A stretch of DNA of 48,217 bases from Bradyrhizobium sp. (lineage in GTDB: Bacteria; Pseudomonadota; Alphaproteobacteria; Rhizobiales; Xanthobacteraceae). The notes under the pieces are model-generated. The model saw only the letters and a program-made list of their open reading frames with translations. It was not told the DNA's origin and made no database searches. The translations under genes and the position numbers were made by a program. How positions within the stretch are numbered: position 1 is the stretch's first letter; every line of letters starts with the position of its first letter. This document shows, one piece after another, positions 9,136 through 18,049 of the stretch. The stretch is taken from the NCBI RefSeq assembly GCF_030697065.1, contig NZ_JAUYQU010000256.1:1-48217 (forward strand), in the 5' to 3' direction.

Positions 9136-10497
9136 CTAACCGCGCTTCCCGAACGCCAGCACGTGAAGCCCGAGCCGCTTCCGCACGATCCAGAACAGCA
9201 GCACCGTCTCGAACACCAGCGCGATCGAGGTTGCGGCTGCGGCGCCGTGGCCGCCGAATTCGGGCACCAGCAGGAGGCAGAGCACGAGATTCATCGCGAA
9301 CGCCAGCGCATAGGCCAGCGCGCAGATCATCTGGTGGCCGAGCATGTTGAGCAGCCGCTCGACCGGGCCGATCGCGGAGCGCGCCACGAGGCCGATGGCG
9401 GCGATGAACATGATGTCGTAGCCGACGACGAATTGCGGTCCGAACAGCCACAGCAGCGGCTTCCCCAGTGCCAGCAACACGATGGTGGCGGCGAGCGACG
9501 GCCAGAACGTCCACTTGATCGAATGCGCGACATAGGCCGACAGCCGCGCCTTGTCGCCGAGCGCGTGATATTCGGCAAAGCGGTGCGCCGTCGTCGCCGA
9601 CATCGCGTAGTGAATGAAGGACACCAGCGCCAGCGTTTTCACGACCGCGAAATAGACGCCGACTTCCTCGGATGAGCGGAACTGCTGCAGCACCAGCACG
9701 TCGGTGTAGGACAGCAACAGGTAGAAGCTCTCCACCAGCAGGATCGGCAGCGAGACCGCGAGCCAGCCGCGAAAATCGTAGGCCTTCGGGCCGGGCTCGA
9801 CATGACCGCGGAGCCGGCGGTTCAGCACCATCATCTGCCCGATCATGGCGATCCATACCGCGGCGGCGCTGGCGAGCATCGCGGCGGTGGCGCCGAGATC
9901 GAAGCCGAGCGCAAAGGCGCCCGCGGTAAAACCGATGATCAGCGACTGCCGCACGATGAATTGCGGCATCAGGCCGAGCCGCATCCAGTCATGCGAGCGC
10001 GCGATGCCGTCCTGGGTGTTGGCGACCACGAAAGCCGGCAGCGTGACGCAGCCGATGTACAACGGCACCACCGAATTAGGATCGATCCACGGCGACAGCA
10101 TTCTCACGACGCCGGCAAGCAGTGCCGAGATCAGCGCCGACACGGCAAACGTCATCCAGCGGCTGCCGGACAGGAAGCCGCGCAGCAGCGCCATGTCGCC
10201 GCTCGCGCGACATTCCGGGATGATCTTCTGCGCCGACGCCGAAATTCCGAAATCCATCATGCTGCCGAGCAGCAGCACCCAGGTCCAGACGTAGACGTAG
10301 ACGCCGTAGTCCGAGCCGCCCATCCAGCGCGCCAGCAGGATCTGGGCCAGGTATGCCATCGCCGCGCTGATGACGCGAATAATGAACACCGTACCGGCCA
10401 GGCGCTTCGTGACGGAGGCTTCACTGGTGCCGCCAAGCAGCGACTTCAGCCGCGCAGCAATGCCGGCAGGCGAAGCGGTTGCAGGATCGGTTTCCAT
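9136..10497 (-). CDS. Polysaccharide/lipid-linked oligosaccharide flippase (Wzx/MVF-like)
   Basis: 453 residues from the ATG at 10495-10497 (METDPATASPAG). The sequence is almost entirely hydrophobic helices (about 12-14), beginning near residue 40 with VFIIRVISAAMAYLAQILLARWMG, the typical first helix of oligosaccharide flippases. Such proteins move undecaprenyl-linked sugar repeat units to the periplasm for exopolysaccharide or O-antigen. No glycosyltransferase or polymerase gene is beside it, so its polymer is unknown. An upstream in-frame TTG at 10563 would add 22 residues; neither start has a clear Shine-Dalgarno. The gene is convergent with bdhA. Confidence 0.82.
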   Translation of the reverse strand: METDPATASPAGIAARLKSLLGGTSEASVTKRLAGTVFIIRVISAAMAYLAQILLARWMGGSDYGVYVYVWTWVLLLGSMMDFGISASAQKIIPECRASGDMALLRGFLSGSRWMTFAVSALISALLAGVVRMLSPWIDPNSVVPLYIGCVTLPAFVVANTQDGIARSHDWMRLGLMPQFIVRQSLIIGFTAGAFALGFDLGATAAMLASAAAVWIAMIGQMMVLNRRLRGHVEPGPKAYDFRGWLAVSLPILLVESFYLLLSYTDVLVLQQFRSSEEVGVYFAVVKTLALVSFIHYAMSATTAHRFAEYHALGDKARLSAYVAHSIKWTFWPSLAATIVLLALGKPLLWLFGPQFVVGYDIMFIAAIGLVARSAIGPVERLLNMLGHQMICALAYALAFAMNLVLCLLLVPEFGGHGAAAATSIALVFETVLLFWIVRKRLGLHVLAFGKRG

Positions 10498-10742
10498 CAC
10501 GGCCACGGAAGAAGCGTCCCCGGAAAGGCCGCGAGGGCGGCGATACTCCGGTCTATCAACCAATCGTTAAGATTTGGTCTCCCGCGGCCGTCGTGCTGAA
10601 TCGTGCACGGCGCGGAGTCGCCACCAGCCGGCTATCAGGACCGGTTGCTTGCCGCCGCTCCGTCGCGCCGGAAGCGCAAGTCAAATCCGAATCCGGCGCC
10701 GCAAGGCCTGACCGTGTATCTGTCGATTCGTTGACGAGTCGC

Positions 10743-11207
10743 CTAGCTGTTTGGGGGTTGAGGCGGGCCTCTCCTGAACGTCGCGTCCTGATGGTCGAGA
10801 GGCGTGTTTATCGGTTCGGCAAACAGTTGGAAGCTTCTGTGCCGAATGAAGCGGTCGGGAAATTTCACGGAACGAAATGAAAAGTGATTCGGGTCGATGA
10901 GTCCGGGTACAGCGACGAAGGTCGATTCCTGGCGAACCTCCTCCTTTCTGTCGGGGTCGACGATACCGTCGAAGAACTTCTCGTGGATGCGGAAACTGTC
11001 GAAATCCGCAATGTGCAGCACGAAACCTAACGGCGCGACGGCTCGTCGCAGTTGCCCCGTGGTGTCGAACCTCAGACTGGGGCCGGTCCAGTCGAAGGTG
11101 GCGTTACCGCGGTCGATATCGGTTTCGATCTTGGCAATATCGGCAAAGCCGCCTCGTGCGACGATGAACCTGTCCTGGAAGTTGTTCGAGAACAAGGAAA
11201 AAGACAT
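10743..11207 (-). CDS. Stand-alone AbfB (arabinofuranosidase-B type beta-trefoil) domain protein
   Basis: 154 residues starting at an ATG with a strong AGGAGG site (MSFSLFSNNFQDRFIV). The C-terminal half carries the AbfB repeat signature: VPGLIDPNHFSFRSVKFPDRFIRHRSFQLF and the terminal DATFRR. The N-terminal NFQDRFIVARGGFADI is probably a first, more diverged repeat. In fungi and actinobacteria this domain binds arabinose side chains next to a hydrolase domain; here it is alone and has no signal peptide. The base composition of the gene and its flanks is less GC-rich than its neighbours, a hint of transfer. The function is unknown; the fold assignment is by motif recognition. Confidence 0.7.
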   Translation of the reverse strand: MSFSLFSNNFQDRFIVARGGFADIAKIETDIDRGNATFDWTGPSLRFDTTGQLRRAVAPLGFVLHIADFDSFRIHEKFFDGIVDPDRKEEVRQESTFVAVPGLIDPNHFSFRSVKFPDRFIRHRSFQLFAEPINTPLDHQDATFRRGPPQPPNS

Positions 11208-11272
11208 GATGTCCTCCTGGTAATGTGTCGAGTTGAGTATCACTCGCGCGGAGCATCGAATTTCTAGCGCGG

Positions 11273-11293
11273 ACCACAACCTCGCATTGTGGT
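11273..11293. promoter_or_regulatory. Inverted repeat upstream of the AbfB gene
   Basis: A perfect 7-base inverted repeat, ACCACAA (11273-11279) and TTGTGGT (11287-11293), separated by seven bases, 66 bases upstream of the AbfB-domain gene start. The spacing and symmetry fit a dimeric regulator site. No local regulator gene is seen. Confidence 0.35.
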
Positions 11294-11435
11294 GTGGTTC
11301 ACAGTCGCGATCGTGCAGGAATTCAATTCATCGTGTTGACAGCGCGATGAAAGACAATCGCGTTTCGCGGAGCGCTACGCGAACAAACAGGATGGTCGAT
11401 TGCGCGATGGCTGAAGTGGGGGTGTCCCCGTCGGG

Positions 11436-12275
11436 TCAGTTCAGATTGACATTGAACTCGTAGGCGCGGTCGCCGCCGACCAGGGTCAGTTTGAGCGCGG
11501 CGCCCTCGGCGGTCGCGCCCGGCGGCAGGCCGTCGAGTTCGAAGCCGAACCGCTTGACCCCGGGGTACCCGGCCTCGATCAGTTTCGGAACCGGCAGCGC
11601 CCAGTCCGGCGTCGGTCCTTCGACGAACAGGCTGACTTCGCGCGTGTCGGCTACCGCCACATCGACCAGCACGGTGGATTTGCCGTCGCGCTTGACATCG
11701 CGGATGGTCAGCGGGTTCGGATCGCCGACATTGGCCGGCTTCGGCACGGTGTCGAGGGCAGCGTACAGCGCGCTGTCCTCGGTGCTGGCGACGCTGGTGA
11801 AGGCGAGTTCAGCCCTGGCTTCGACGGGAATGCAGAGTTTTTCGCAGATTGCGTAGTTGATTTCGGCGCGCAGCGTCACCGGCTTGTCGGCATTTTTGGC
11901 GACGATCCGCAGTGGCAGCAGGACCTGGGTCTTGTAGCCGAACATTTGACCGCCGGCGCCGTCATCGAACTGTTTTGGCGCCGGCCACAGCACCGTGACG
12001 GCTTCGACATTGTCCGATTTCGAGAAATCGAAGCGCGGCGGCACCCCGGAATCGCCGGGCGTCCGCCAGTAGGTTTTCCAGCCCGGCTGCAGCCGAAACG
12101 CGATGCCGCCGAGCAGCACCGCGCCACTGCGCGAGCCCGCCAGCAGCCGGACCGCGGAGTGGTCGTCGTGCTGCCATGGCGACGAATCCCCGGCGTGGAC
12201 CTCGGTCGCCAGGGACGACACGAATACGGCAGCGGCCAGGGCAAGCGCGGTCCGCAGGGGAACTATGACGATCAT
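11436..12275 (-). CDS. DsbD N-terminal-domain-like periplasmic protein (protein-disulfide reductase family)
   Basis: 279 residues with a clear signal peptide (PLRTALALAAAVFVSSLATEVHA). The mature protein resembles the periplasmic alpha domain of DsbD/ScsB reductases: GWKTYWRTPGDSGVPPRFDF, then YAICEKLCIPVEA with the cysteine pair Cys144 and Cys148. It lacks the membrane relay domain and the thioredoxin domain, and no dsbD or scsC gene is next to it. It may accept or deliver electrons in periplasmic thiol chemistry or copper resistance, but that is inferred from the domain. It is divergent from yqgE with a 132-base gap. Confidence 0.82.
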   Translation of the reverse strand: MIVIVPLRTALALAAAVFVSSLATEVHAGDSSPWQHDDHSAVRLLAGSRSGAVLLGGIAFRLQPGWKTYWRTPGDSGVPPRFDFSKSDNVEAVTVLWPAPKQFDDGAGGQMFGYKTQVLLPLRIVAKNADKPVTLRAEINYAICEKLCIPVEARAELAFTSVASTEDSALYAALDTVPKPANVGDPNPLTIRDVKRDGKSTVLVDVAVADTREVSLFVEGPTPDWALPVPKLIEAGYPGVKRFGFELDGLPPGATAEGAALKLTLVGGDRAYEFNVNLN

Positions 12276-12407
12276 GAGACGTCTTTACAGGCTGGCAGGG
12301 CCGCAAACCATTGAAATGCTTGTGATCCGGCACGAATACCGGCGCGATGGTTGATTGACAGAACGCCCACCCAATATCAGGATGGTCAACAACGCGAGAG
12401 TCCTTAT

Positions 12408-13064
12408 ATGCGGATGGACCCTGAAGGCAAAAGACCGAGGACTGCTCGCCGCCAAGCCGCCGGCGCTGGCGACAATTCGTCCAATCAGGGCTATCTCGAC
12501 GGTCAGCTATTGATCGCGATGCCGGTGATGGGAGATCCGCGCTTCGAGCGTTCGGTGATCTATCTCTGCGCGCACTCGTCCGAAGGCGCGATGGGCATCA
12601 TCGTCAACCGCCCGGCCGGCAGCATCGACTTTCCCGAATTGCTCGTGCAACTCGACATCATCAAGAAGGCCGACCAGATCACGCTGCCTGAAAACGCCGA
12701 GAGCATGAAGGTGCTGAAAGGCGGTCCGGTCGAAACCGGCCGCGGCTTCGTGCTGCATTCGAGCGATTTCTTCATCAAGGATGCGACGCTGCAGATCGAC
12801 GAGGGCATTTGCCTGACCGCGACCGTCGACATTCTCAAGGCGATCGCCAAAGGCGCCGGCCCCAAGCACGCGATCCTCGCGCTCGGCTATGCCGGCTGGG
12901 CGCCGGGACAGCTGGAAACCGAAATCCAGGAAAATGGCTGGCTGCACTGCTCCGCCGATCCGGATCTGATCTTCGGCCGCGACGTCGAGGAAAAATACCT
13001 GCGTGCGCTGCGCAAGATCGGGATCGATCCCGGCATGCTGTCGAACGAAGCCGGGCATGCATAA
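12408..13064 (+). CDS. YqgE/AlgH family protein
   Basis: 218 residues from the ATG at 12408 ([12 protein letters not shown]); a TTG further upstream is less likely. The family motifs are present: [35 protein letters not shown] and [13 protein letters not shown], then [16 protein letters not shown]. YqgE/AlgH proteins (DUF179) are cytoplasmic, conserved across proteobacteria, and have been linked to transcriptional control of alginate genes in Pseudomonas, though a direct activity is not settled. It has a basic, disordered N-terminus of about 25 residues. It is convergent with the TauD-like gene, with a repeat element between. Confidence 0.9.
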   Translation: MRMDPEGKRPRTARRQAAGAGDNSSNQGYLDGQLLIAMPVMGDPRFERSVIYLCAHSSEGAMGIIVNRPAGSIDFPELLVQLDIIKKADQITLPENAESMKVLKGGPVETGRGFVLHSSDFFIKDATLQIDEGICLTATVDILKAIAKGAGPKHAILALGYAGWAPGQLETEIQENGWLHCSADPDLIFGRDVEEKYLRALRKIGIDPGMLSNEAGHA

Positions 13065-13073
13065 GCTTCGGTC

Positions 13074-13168
13074 GTCATGCCGCGCAAGGCGGGGCATCCA
13101 GTAATCACCGGTGTTTTCCAATTCCAACAGCTGCTTTTACTGGATCGCCCACATTCGCGGGCGATGAC
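13074..13168. repeat. Palindromic intergenic repeat, GTCATGCC family, copy 1
   Basis: The element fills a convergent gene gap. Left arm GTCATGCC..GGGGCATCCAGTAA mirrors right arm TTACTGGATCGCCC..GGGCGATGAC. It is related to the copy at 38864-38963 by the CATCCAGT/ACTGGAT inner arms. Confidence 0.7.
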
Positions 13169-13199
13169 AACCATTTTTATGGAGCGATGGCTCGCGACA

Positions 13200-14087
13200 T
13201 CACTCCGCCGCCTGCTGCGTCACCGTAGGTTCGGTGCCGGCCACCGTGGCGCGGCGCATGTCGCGCGGCTGCGACTGGTCGTAGCGGCGGACGCGGTGCA
13301 TGGTCTGGCGGTTGTCCCACATCACGAGATCATGCAGCGTCCATTTGTGGACGTGGACGAATTCGGGCTGCGTGGCATGCTCGGTGAGATCGCGCAGCAA
13401 CAACCGCGCCTCCGGCATGGTCATGCCCCTGATGGCGCCGGCATGCGACGACAGATACAGCGACTTGCGGCCGTGCACCGGATGGGTGCGCACCAAACGC
13501 TGCAGCACCGGCTTGAACAACTCCTTTTCTTCATCGGTGTAATCGAGAAACCCGAGTGATCCCCGCGAATACATCAGCGAATGCTCGCAGATCATGTCCT
13601 CGATCTCGGCTTTGGTGTCGTCATCGAGCGCGTCATAGGCCGCACGCATGTCGGCGAATTCGGTGTTGCCGCCCTTCGGGTTGACCACGCGCGCCGACAG
13701 CAGCGAAAACTTCGCCGGAATCGGGCGGAACGAACTGTCGGAATGCCACAGCGAATTGCCGAGATTGAACAGATGGGTGCGGTGATCCTTCGGCAGCGGC
13801 CTGCCGTCCTTGCCGAGGTTGGAGACGTCGTTCAGACCGGAGGTCAGCCGGTAATCTTCCTTTTTGGTGACGGTGCCGCCGCGCGCGTTCTCGCGCTCGC
13901 CGAAATTCAGCGCGAACGCCAGTTGCTGCTCGTCGGTGATGTCCTGATTGCGGAACAGCAGCACGGCGTATTTGTCCATGCCGGCCTCGATATCGCGGGC
14001 TTCCTGCGGCGTCAGCGGCTTGCGCAGATCGACGCCGGATACCTCGCCGAAGAAATGCGGATGAAGCTGCCGGATCGTGATGGCCAT
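13200..14087 (-). CDS. TauD/TfdA family alpha-ketoglutarate-dependent dioxygenase
   Basis: 295 residues. The Fe(II) facial triad is complete: His115 and Asp117 (WHSDSSF) and His264 (QTMHRV), with a 2-oxoglutarate-binding Arg in RDMRRATV. Length and the TIRQLHPHFFGEVSGVDL start match the TfdA/RdpA/TauD group, which oxidises sulfonates, phenoxyacetates or similar acids and releases the functional group. The start has AGGAG ten bases ahead. A short-chain dehydrogenase gene lies 103 bases upstream in the same direction, so a small catabolic unit is possible. Given the sulfur genes nearby a sulfonate is tempting, but the substrate cannot be read from sequence. Confidence 0.88.
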   Translation of the reverse strand: MAITIRQLHPHFFGEVSGVDLRKPLTPQEARDIEAGMDKYAVLLFRNQDITDEQQLAFALNFGERENARGGTVTKKEDYRLTSGLNDVSNLGKDGRPLPKDHRTHLFNLGNSLWHSDSSFRPIPAKFSLLSARVVNPKGGNTEFADMRAAYDALDDDTKAEIEDMICEHSLMYSRGSLGFLDYTDEEKELFKPVLQRLVRTHPVHGRKSLYLSSHAGAIRGMTMPEARLLLRDLTEHATQPEFVHVHKWTLHDLVMWDNRQTMHRVRRYDQSQPRDMRRATVAGTEPTVTQQAAE

Positions 14088-14190
14088 GGCGCGTTTTCTC
14101 CTGATCGAGGCGGGCGGTTAATCCGCCCTGTTGGGCGAAAAACTACTCCCTGTCTGGATGATGTCAACGTCGCGCCGCGCATGCCCGCCC

Positions 14191-14970
14191 TCAGGCGTTG
14201 CGCGCCATCAGGCCACCGTCCACCGGGATCACGGCGCCGGTCAGGAACGATGCCGCCGGCAGGCACAGGCTCAGCGTCATGTGAGCCACTTCCTCCGGGT
14301 CGCCGTAGCGGCCGAGCGCGGTGCGGCGTTTGGCGTAGATCGTCTTGTGCTCCTCCGAAATCCGCTCCGTGATCGCGGTCCTGATCGGGCCCGGACAGAT
14401 GCAGTTCACGGTGATGCCGTCGCGGCCGAGTTCCACCGCGAGCGACCGCGTCAGGCCGGCCACGCCGGCCTTCGCCGCCGAATACGGACTATGCAAGGCG
14501 GTGGCGCCGAGCGCCTCGGTGGAGGCGATATTGACGATCCGCGGGCTTTTCGACCGGCGCAGGTGCGGCAGCGCGGCGCGGATGATGCGCGGATGCGCCG
14601 TCAGCATCACGGCCAGACCTCTCGCCCAGGCTTCCTCGTAGCCGTCGTCGTCGATTGCCACGCGCACCGAGATGCCGGCATTGTTGACGATGATATCGAG
14701 CCCGCCGAAATGCGCGGCGGCGGCGCTGACGACGGCGTCGATATCGTTGCGGCTGGCGACATCGAGCGTCCACGCTCTTGCGGTGCCGCCGTCGGCCGCG
14801 ATCTCCTCCGCAACCGTCCGTGCGCCTTCGGCCGAGTAATCCGTCACGGCGACGTTGGCGCCCTCGGCCGCGAATACGCGCGCGGTGGCGCGGCCCATGC
14901 CGCTCGCCGCACCGGTGACGAGCACGGTCAATCCCTTGACCGAGCGGCTGAGTTGTTTGAAGTCGGCCAT
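14191..14970 (-). CDS. Short-chain dehydrogenase/reductase (SDR)
   Basis: 259 residues starting at ATG 14968-14970. Classical SDR: TGAASGMG (19-26), NNAG (96-99), Ser150, Tyr163 and Lys167 (YSAAK), and C-terminal VDGG. An Asp at the end of beta-2 (VAVTDYS) favours NAD over NADP. The substrate is unknown. It is upstream of and co-directional with the TauD/TfdA dioxygenase and divergent from a second SDR, with 99 bases between the two starts that should hold both promoters. Confidence 0.88.
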   Translation of the reverse strand: MADFKQLSRSVKGLTVLVTGAASGMGRATARVFAAEGANVAVTDYSAEGARTVAEEIAADGGTARAWTLDVASRNDIDAVVSAAAAHFGGLDIIVNNAGISVRVAIDDDGYEEAWARGLAVMLTAHPRIIRAALPHLRRSKSPRIVNIASTEALGATALHSPYSAAKAGVAGLTRSLAVELGRDGITVNCICPGPIRTAITERISEEHKTIYAKRRTALGRYGDPEEVAHMTLSLCLPAASFLTGAVIPVDGGLMARNA

Positions 14971-15069
14971 CGCATACTCGCTGATGAGGGCCTGCGGCTT
15001 GCAGGATTGACAAGGCTGGCACCGATCCCCAGACACGTCAAACCGGACAAGAAAAGCGGGAGGCACGCA

Positions 15070-15804
15070 ATGAACGAACTGGATTTCGGCGGCAAGCAGG
15101 TTCTCGTGGTCGGCGGCTCCAGCGGCATCGGCAACGGCATCGCCCAGGCCTTTCGCACCAGGGGCGCGCGCGTGCATGTCTGCGGCACCCGCGCATCGGC
15201 GAAGGATTATTCGCCCGAAGAGGGATCGCATCTCGATGGCCTGGATTACGCGCGGCTCGACGTCAGCGATCCCCAGGCGATCGAAAATTTCAAGCCGTCG
15301 TTCGATCGGCTGGATGTGCTGGTGCTGGCGCAGGGTGCGGTGATCTATCGGCGCGGCGAATTCGAAATGGACGGGTTTCGCAAGGTGCTCGAGGTCAACC
15401 TGATGAGTCTGATGGCCTGCGCCGGCAAATTCCACGGCATGTTGAGTACGGCGAACGGCTCGCTGATCATCGTCAGTTCGACCGCCGCCTATCACTCGAC
15501 AAAAGGTAATCCGGCCTACAACGCCTCGAAGACCGGCGCCATGGGCTTGACCCGGACGCTCGGACAGGCCTGGGCCGAGGACGGCATTCGCGTCAACGGC
15601 ATAGCGCCCGGACTGGTCGATACCAAAATGACCAGGGTCACGACATCAAATCCGAAGCGGCTCGAGGGCGCGATCGGGCGTATTCCGCTGAAGCGGCTGG
15701 GTACGCCGGACGACATGGCGGGCGCGGCACTGTTTCTGGCCTCGCCGCTGTCGTCCTACATCGTCGGCCAGACGCTCATCGTCGATGGCGGACTCATTCT
15801 CTAG
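15070..15804 (+). CDS. Short-chain dehydrogenase/reductase (SDR) with atypical NNAG site
   Basis: 244 residues; ATG at 15070 with GGGAGG seven bases upstream. The cofactor loop is GGSSGIG (15-21), and Ser137, Tyr150 and Lys154 (YNASK) are present, with C-terminal VDGG. The usual NNAG is replaced by AQGA (87-90), which occurs in some SDR branches. A Gly-Thr-Arg after beta-2 (VCGTRAS) suggests NADP preference. It is divergent from the previous SDR. No substrate can be assigned. Confidence 0.87.
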   Translation: MNELDFGGKQVLVVGGSSGIGNGIAQAFRTRGARVHVCGTRASAKDYSPEEGSHLDGLDYARLDVSDPQAIENFKPSFDRLDVLVLAQGAVIYRRGEFEMDGFRKVLEVNLMSLMACAGKFHGMLSTANGSLIIVSSTAAYHSTKGNPAYNASKTGAMGLTRTLGQAWAEDGIRVNGIAPGLVDTKMTRVTTSNPKRLEGAIGRIPLKRLGTPDDMAGAALFLASPLSSYIVGQTLIVDGGLIL

Positions 15805-15860
15805 GAACCGGAGCCGGTTTCGTCAGTTACCTCCGCGAGAATCAGCTCAGGAGTAAACAG

Positions 15861-16229
15861 ATGGACAAGGATCGAATCGCCGGCACCGCCAAGGATTTCG
15901 CCGGCAAGGTCGAAGGTGCCGCAGGCAAGGTCACCGGCGACGCCCAGACCGAGGCCTCGGGTCGCGTTCGCGAGGCTGCCGGCACGGTGCAGAACCTGTA
16001 CGGCCAGGCCAAGGATGCCGCGCGCGACGCCACCGATGCCGCCGCCGGTCTTGCCAAGGACGCCTATGACAACAGCGGCGAAACCCTGCGCGAGGGATCG
16101 GAAGCCGTGGCGAAGAGGGTGCAGGACAATCCGCTCAGCGCACTGCTGATCGCGGGCGGCATTGGCTTTGCGCTGGCGATGCTGTTGACGCGTCCGCCGC
16201 GCCGTCCCCCGGCACGCTGGCGCTACTGA
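15861..16229 (+). CDS. CsbD family stress-response protein with C-terminal membrane helix
   Basis: 122 residues; AGGAG eight bases before the ATG. The N-terminus MDKDRIAGTAKDFAGKVEGAAGKVTGD is the CsbD repeat, followed by a long Ala/Asp-rich amphipathic region like those of DUF883/YqjD proteins, then a hydrophobic segment LSALLIAGGIGFALAMLLT and a basic tail. CsbD proteins are small, general-stress-induced and of unknown mechanism; the C-terminal anchor suggests attachment to the inner membrane. It follows the SDR by 56 bases but is probably transcribed on its own. Confidence 0.85.
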   Translation: MDKDRIAGTAKDFAGKVEGAAGKVTGDAQTEASGRVREAAGTVQNLYGQAKDAARDATDAAAGLAKDAYDNSGETLREGSEAVAKRVQDNPLSALLIAGGIGFALAMLLTRPPRRPPARWRY

Positions 16230-16249
16230 AACCCGGCAATCTATCTCCT

Positions 16250-16351
16250 GGTTCCGGGATGCGCCCATCGGCGCAAGCCCGGAATCCGGGGGCTACAGGG
16301 CGAACTCAACCGACATTCCGGGTTCGATGCATCGCATCGCCCCGGAATGAC
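16250..16351. repeat. Palindromic intergenic repeat, CATTCCGG family, copy 2
   Basis: The element lies between the convergent csbD-like and SGNH genes. It has two halves, GGTTCCGGGATGCGCCC..GGGCGCAAG-like pairing with GCCCGGAATCC, and a second unit from ACATTCCGGG to CCCCGGAATGAC enclosing TTCGATGCATCGCATCG. It is the same family as the elements at 6297 and 45793. Confidence 0.7.
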
Positions 16352-16363
16352 TCATGGCTATGC

Positions 16364-18049
16364 TTAGCGCGCGAACCAGCCCGGGACCGATGCTGATCGC
16401 CCGACGTCGGCTGGCGGACGCGGTCCTGCCGGTGCGCGCGGCGGCGGCGGCGCCTGACGCGGCGCAGCGCCAAATCCAAAGAAATTCCGCAATGACGGCA
16501 TGGGCGTGCCCGGTTGCGCCGTCGCTGGCGGCGTGGCCGGTTGTGGCGGGCGAACCAGCTTCTTCGCCGCAGGTTTCGGCGCCTCCTCAGGAGCGGCAAC
16601 CGTTCCATCCGGCATCGTGGACGCCACCGGCACATCGCCTCTGGCTGGCTCCCGTCCGACCTCGCGCCGCGGCCACATGAAATCATCGGCGCGGCCGGCA
16701 GGTGGCGCCAGAGGTTCGCCCTTGACCAGCGTACGCGCCGCCAGCGCATCGACCGATGCCGGCCGCGAGCCGGGACCGCCGAGCAGCTGGTCGGTGCCGA
16801 CCGAAGAGGCCACCAGCGGCAGGATCGGTCCGGCCAGCGGACGCGGTGCCGGCTGACCGGGCAGGGCGTTGGCGTCGGGTGTGGCGGGTTCGGTCGGCAA
16901 CGCGATCGGCCCGGAACGCGCCGCCATCAGCCGGGTGATCTCGCGCTCGGCATAATGCGCGAGCTTGCGTGCGCCGGCCTTGGTGAAATACACGCCGTCA
17001 AAGGAGCGTAGCCGGCGGGTCTGGCCTTCGAAGTCGGGGCCCTGTTGCAGGAACCGGCCGGCCTCGTCGACGAAACCGTCCCAGACGTCGACATAGGTGA
17101 TGCCGGCCTTGCCGGCGGCGTCACGATAGAGCGAATTCAGGAACAGCGCGTCCGACGTCGCCTTGGGGCCGCGCACCGCGGGCAGGCCGACCCACAGCAC
17201 CGGCACCCCCTTGGATTTCAGCACGGCGATCATCTCTTCGATCTTCTTGGCGTAAAGCTCGACCCAGCGTTCGTCGCGAAACTCATGGAGACCGCCGGCG
17301 CGGCCGGTTTTTTCCGGAGCGACGATCGAGGGCACGTCGCCGTCGGCATCATCGGCCGCGTCGGCATCGGCCGGCTTGTTATCGGGCTTCGCTTTGGCGT
17401 CGGCCAAATTGTCCGGCTCTGCAGCGGGCTTCGCGTCGCCCGGTTTGGCATCGGTCCTGGCATCGGTCTTGGCGCGCGGGTCCTTCTTGTCGGTCTTTTT
17501 CTCGGGCTTGTCGGCCGCCGGCTCGCGGATCGCGACGCGGTCGTTGAGCCCGAGCATGACCAGGATGGCGTCCGGCTTCTCGCTGGCGAGGATACCTTTT
17601 GCCGCGGCCACCCAGTCGGCCGGTTCGCCCCTGGGCTGGTACCTGATCAGGCCGGATACGGTCCTGTGCTTGCGGATCACGCCCATATCCGGCTGCTCGG
17701 AATAGGCGTCCTCGAGGCCGTAAGCGAGCCAGTCCGCCATGGCGTCGCCCAGCACCAGCAAGTTGCGCTCCGGCACGATGTTAGGGTCGCGCTTGTCCGG
17801 CGGCGGAGCCCTGGAATAACTTTCGACCCGCTTCGGCGCCGGCTGCTGAAATGGCGCGAACAGGTCGCCGCCGAACCAGCCGCCCCCGCCGCCGCGCTGC
17901 GGCGGCGCCTGCCGCGGCGGTCCGCCGAAATTGAAGAACTGCGCGGATGCCGGCCCGACGATCCCGACCAGCAAAGCGATTGCAACCGCCAGCGCGATCA
18001 GCGGGCCGCTTTCGGTAAACACCCGGAAAAAGGACTTCGGCTTCTGCAT
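16364..18049 (-). CDS. SGNH/GDSL-fold (DUF459) envelope protein, probable pseudoenzyme
   Basis: 561 residues from ATG at 18047-18049; a TTG at 18064 would add five. A signal-anchor helix spans about 17-33, then a Gly/Pro-rich linker. The SGNH hydrolase blocks are recognisable but altered: block I is GDA (101-103) where the nucleophile Ser of GDS is expected, block III GLND (167-170) is kept, and block V is DGVY (351-354) where DxxH is expected. Thus Ser and His of the triad are both missing. A charged Lys/Asp/Ala-rich insert (about 178-240) interrupts the domain, and the C-terminal 180 residues are Pro/Ala-rich and low complexity. It is upstream of nothing in an obvious operon; the lytic transglycosylase lies behind it. 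A cell-envelope role is inferred. Confidence 0.8.
   Translation of the reverse strand: MQKPKSFFRVFTESGPLIALAVAIALLVGIVGPASAQFFNFGGPPRQAPPQRGGGGGWFGGDLFAPFQQPAPKRVESYSRAPPPDKRDPNIVPERNLLVLGDAMADWLAYGLEDAYSEQPDMGVIRKHRTVSGLIRYQPRGEPADWVAAAKGILASEKPDAILVMLGLNDRVAIREPAADKPEKKTDKKDPRAKTDARTDAKPGDAKPAAEPDNLADAKAKPDNKPADADAADDADGDVPSIVAPEKTGRAGGLHEFRDERWVELYAKKIEEMIAVLKSKGVPVLWVGLPAVRGPKATSDALFLNSLYRDAAGKAGITYVDVWDGFVDEAGRFLQQGPDFEGQTRRLRSFDGVYFTKAGARKLAHYAEREITRLMAARSGPIALPTEPATPDANALPGQPAPRPLAGPILPLVASSVGTDQLLGGPGSRPASVDALAARTLVKGEPLAPPAGRADDFMWPRREVGREPARGDVPVASTMPDGTVAAPEEAPKPAAKKLVRPPQPATPPATAQPGTPMPSLRNFFGFGAAPRQAPPPPRAPAGPRPPADVGRSASVPGWFAR

Noticed and set aside
10479..10880. 133-codon plus-strand ORF between the flippase and AbfB genes
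   Set aside because: It is Arg-rich, overlaps both neighbours on the opposite strand, and has no ribosome site or family.
11280..11435. Small plus-strand ORFs upstream of the AbfB gene
   Set aside because: They are short, unconserved in appearance, and run into the 3' end of the DsbD-like gene; nothing supports translation.
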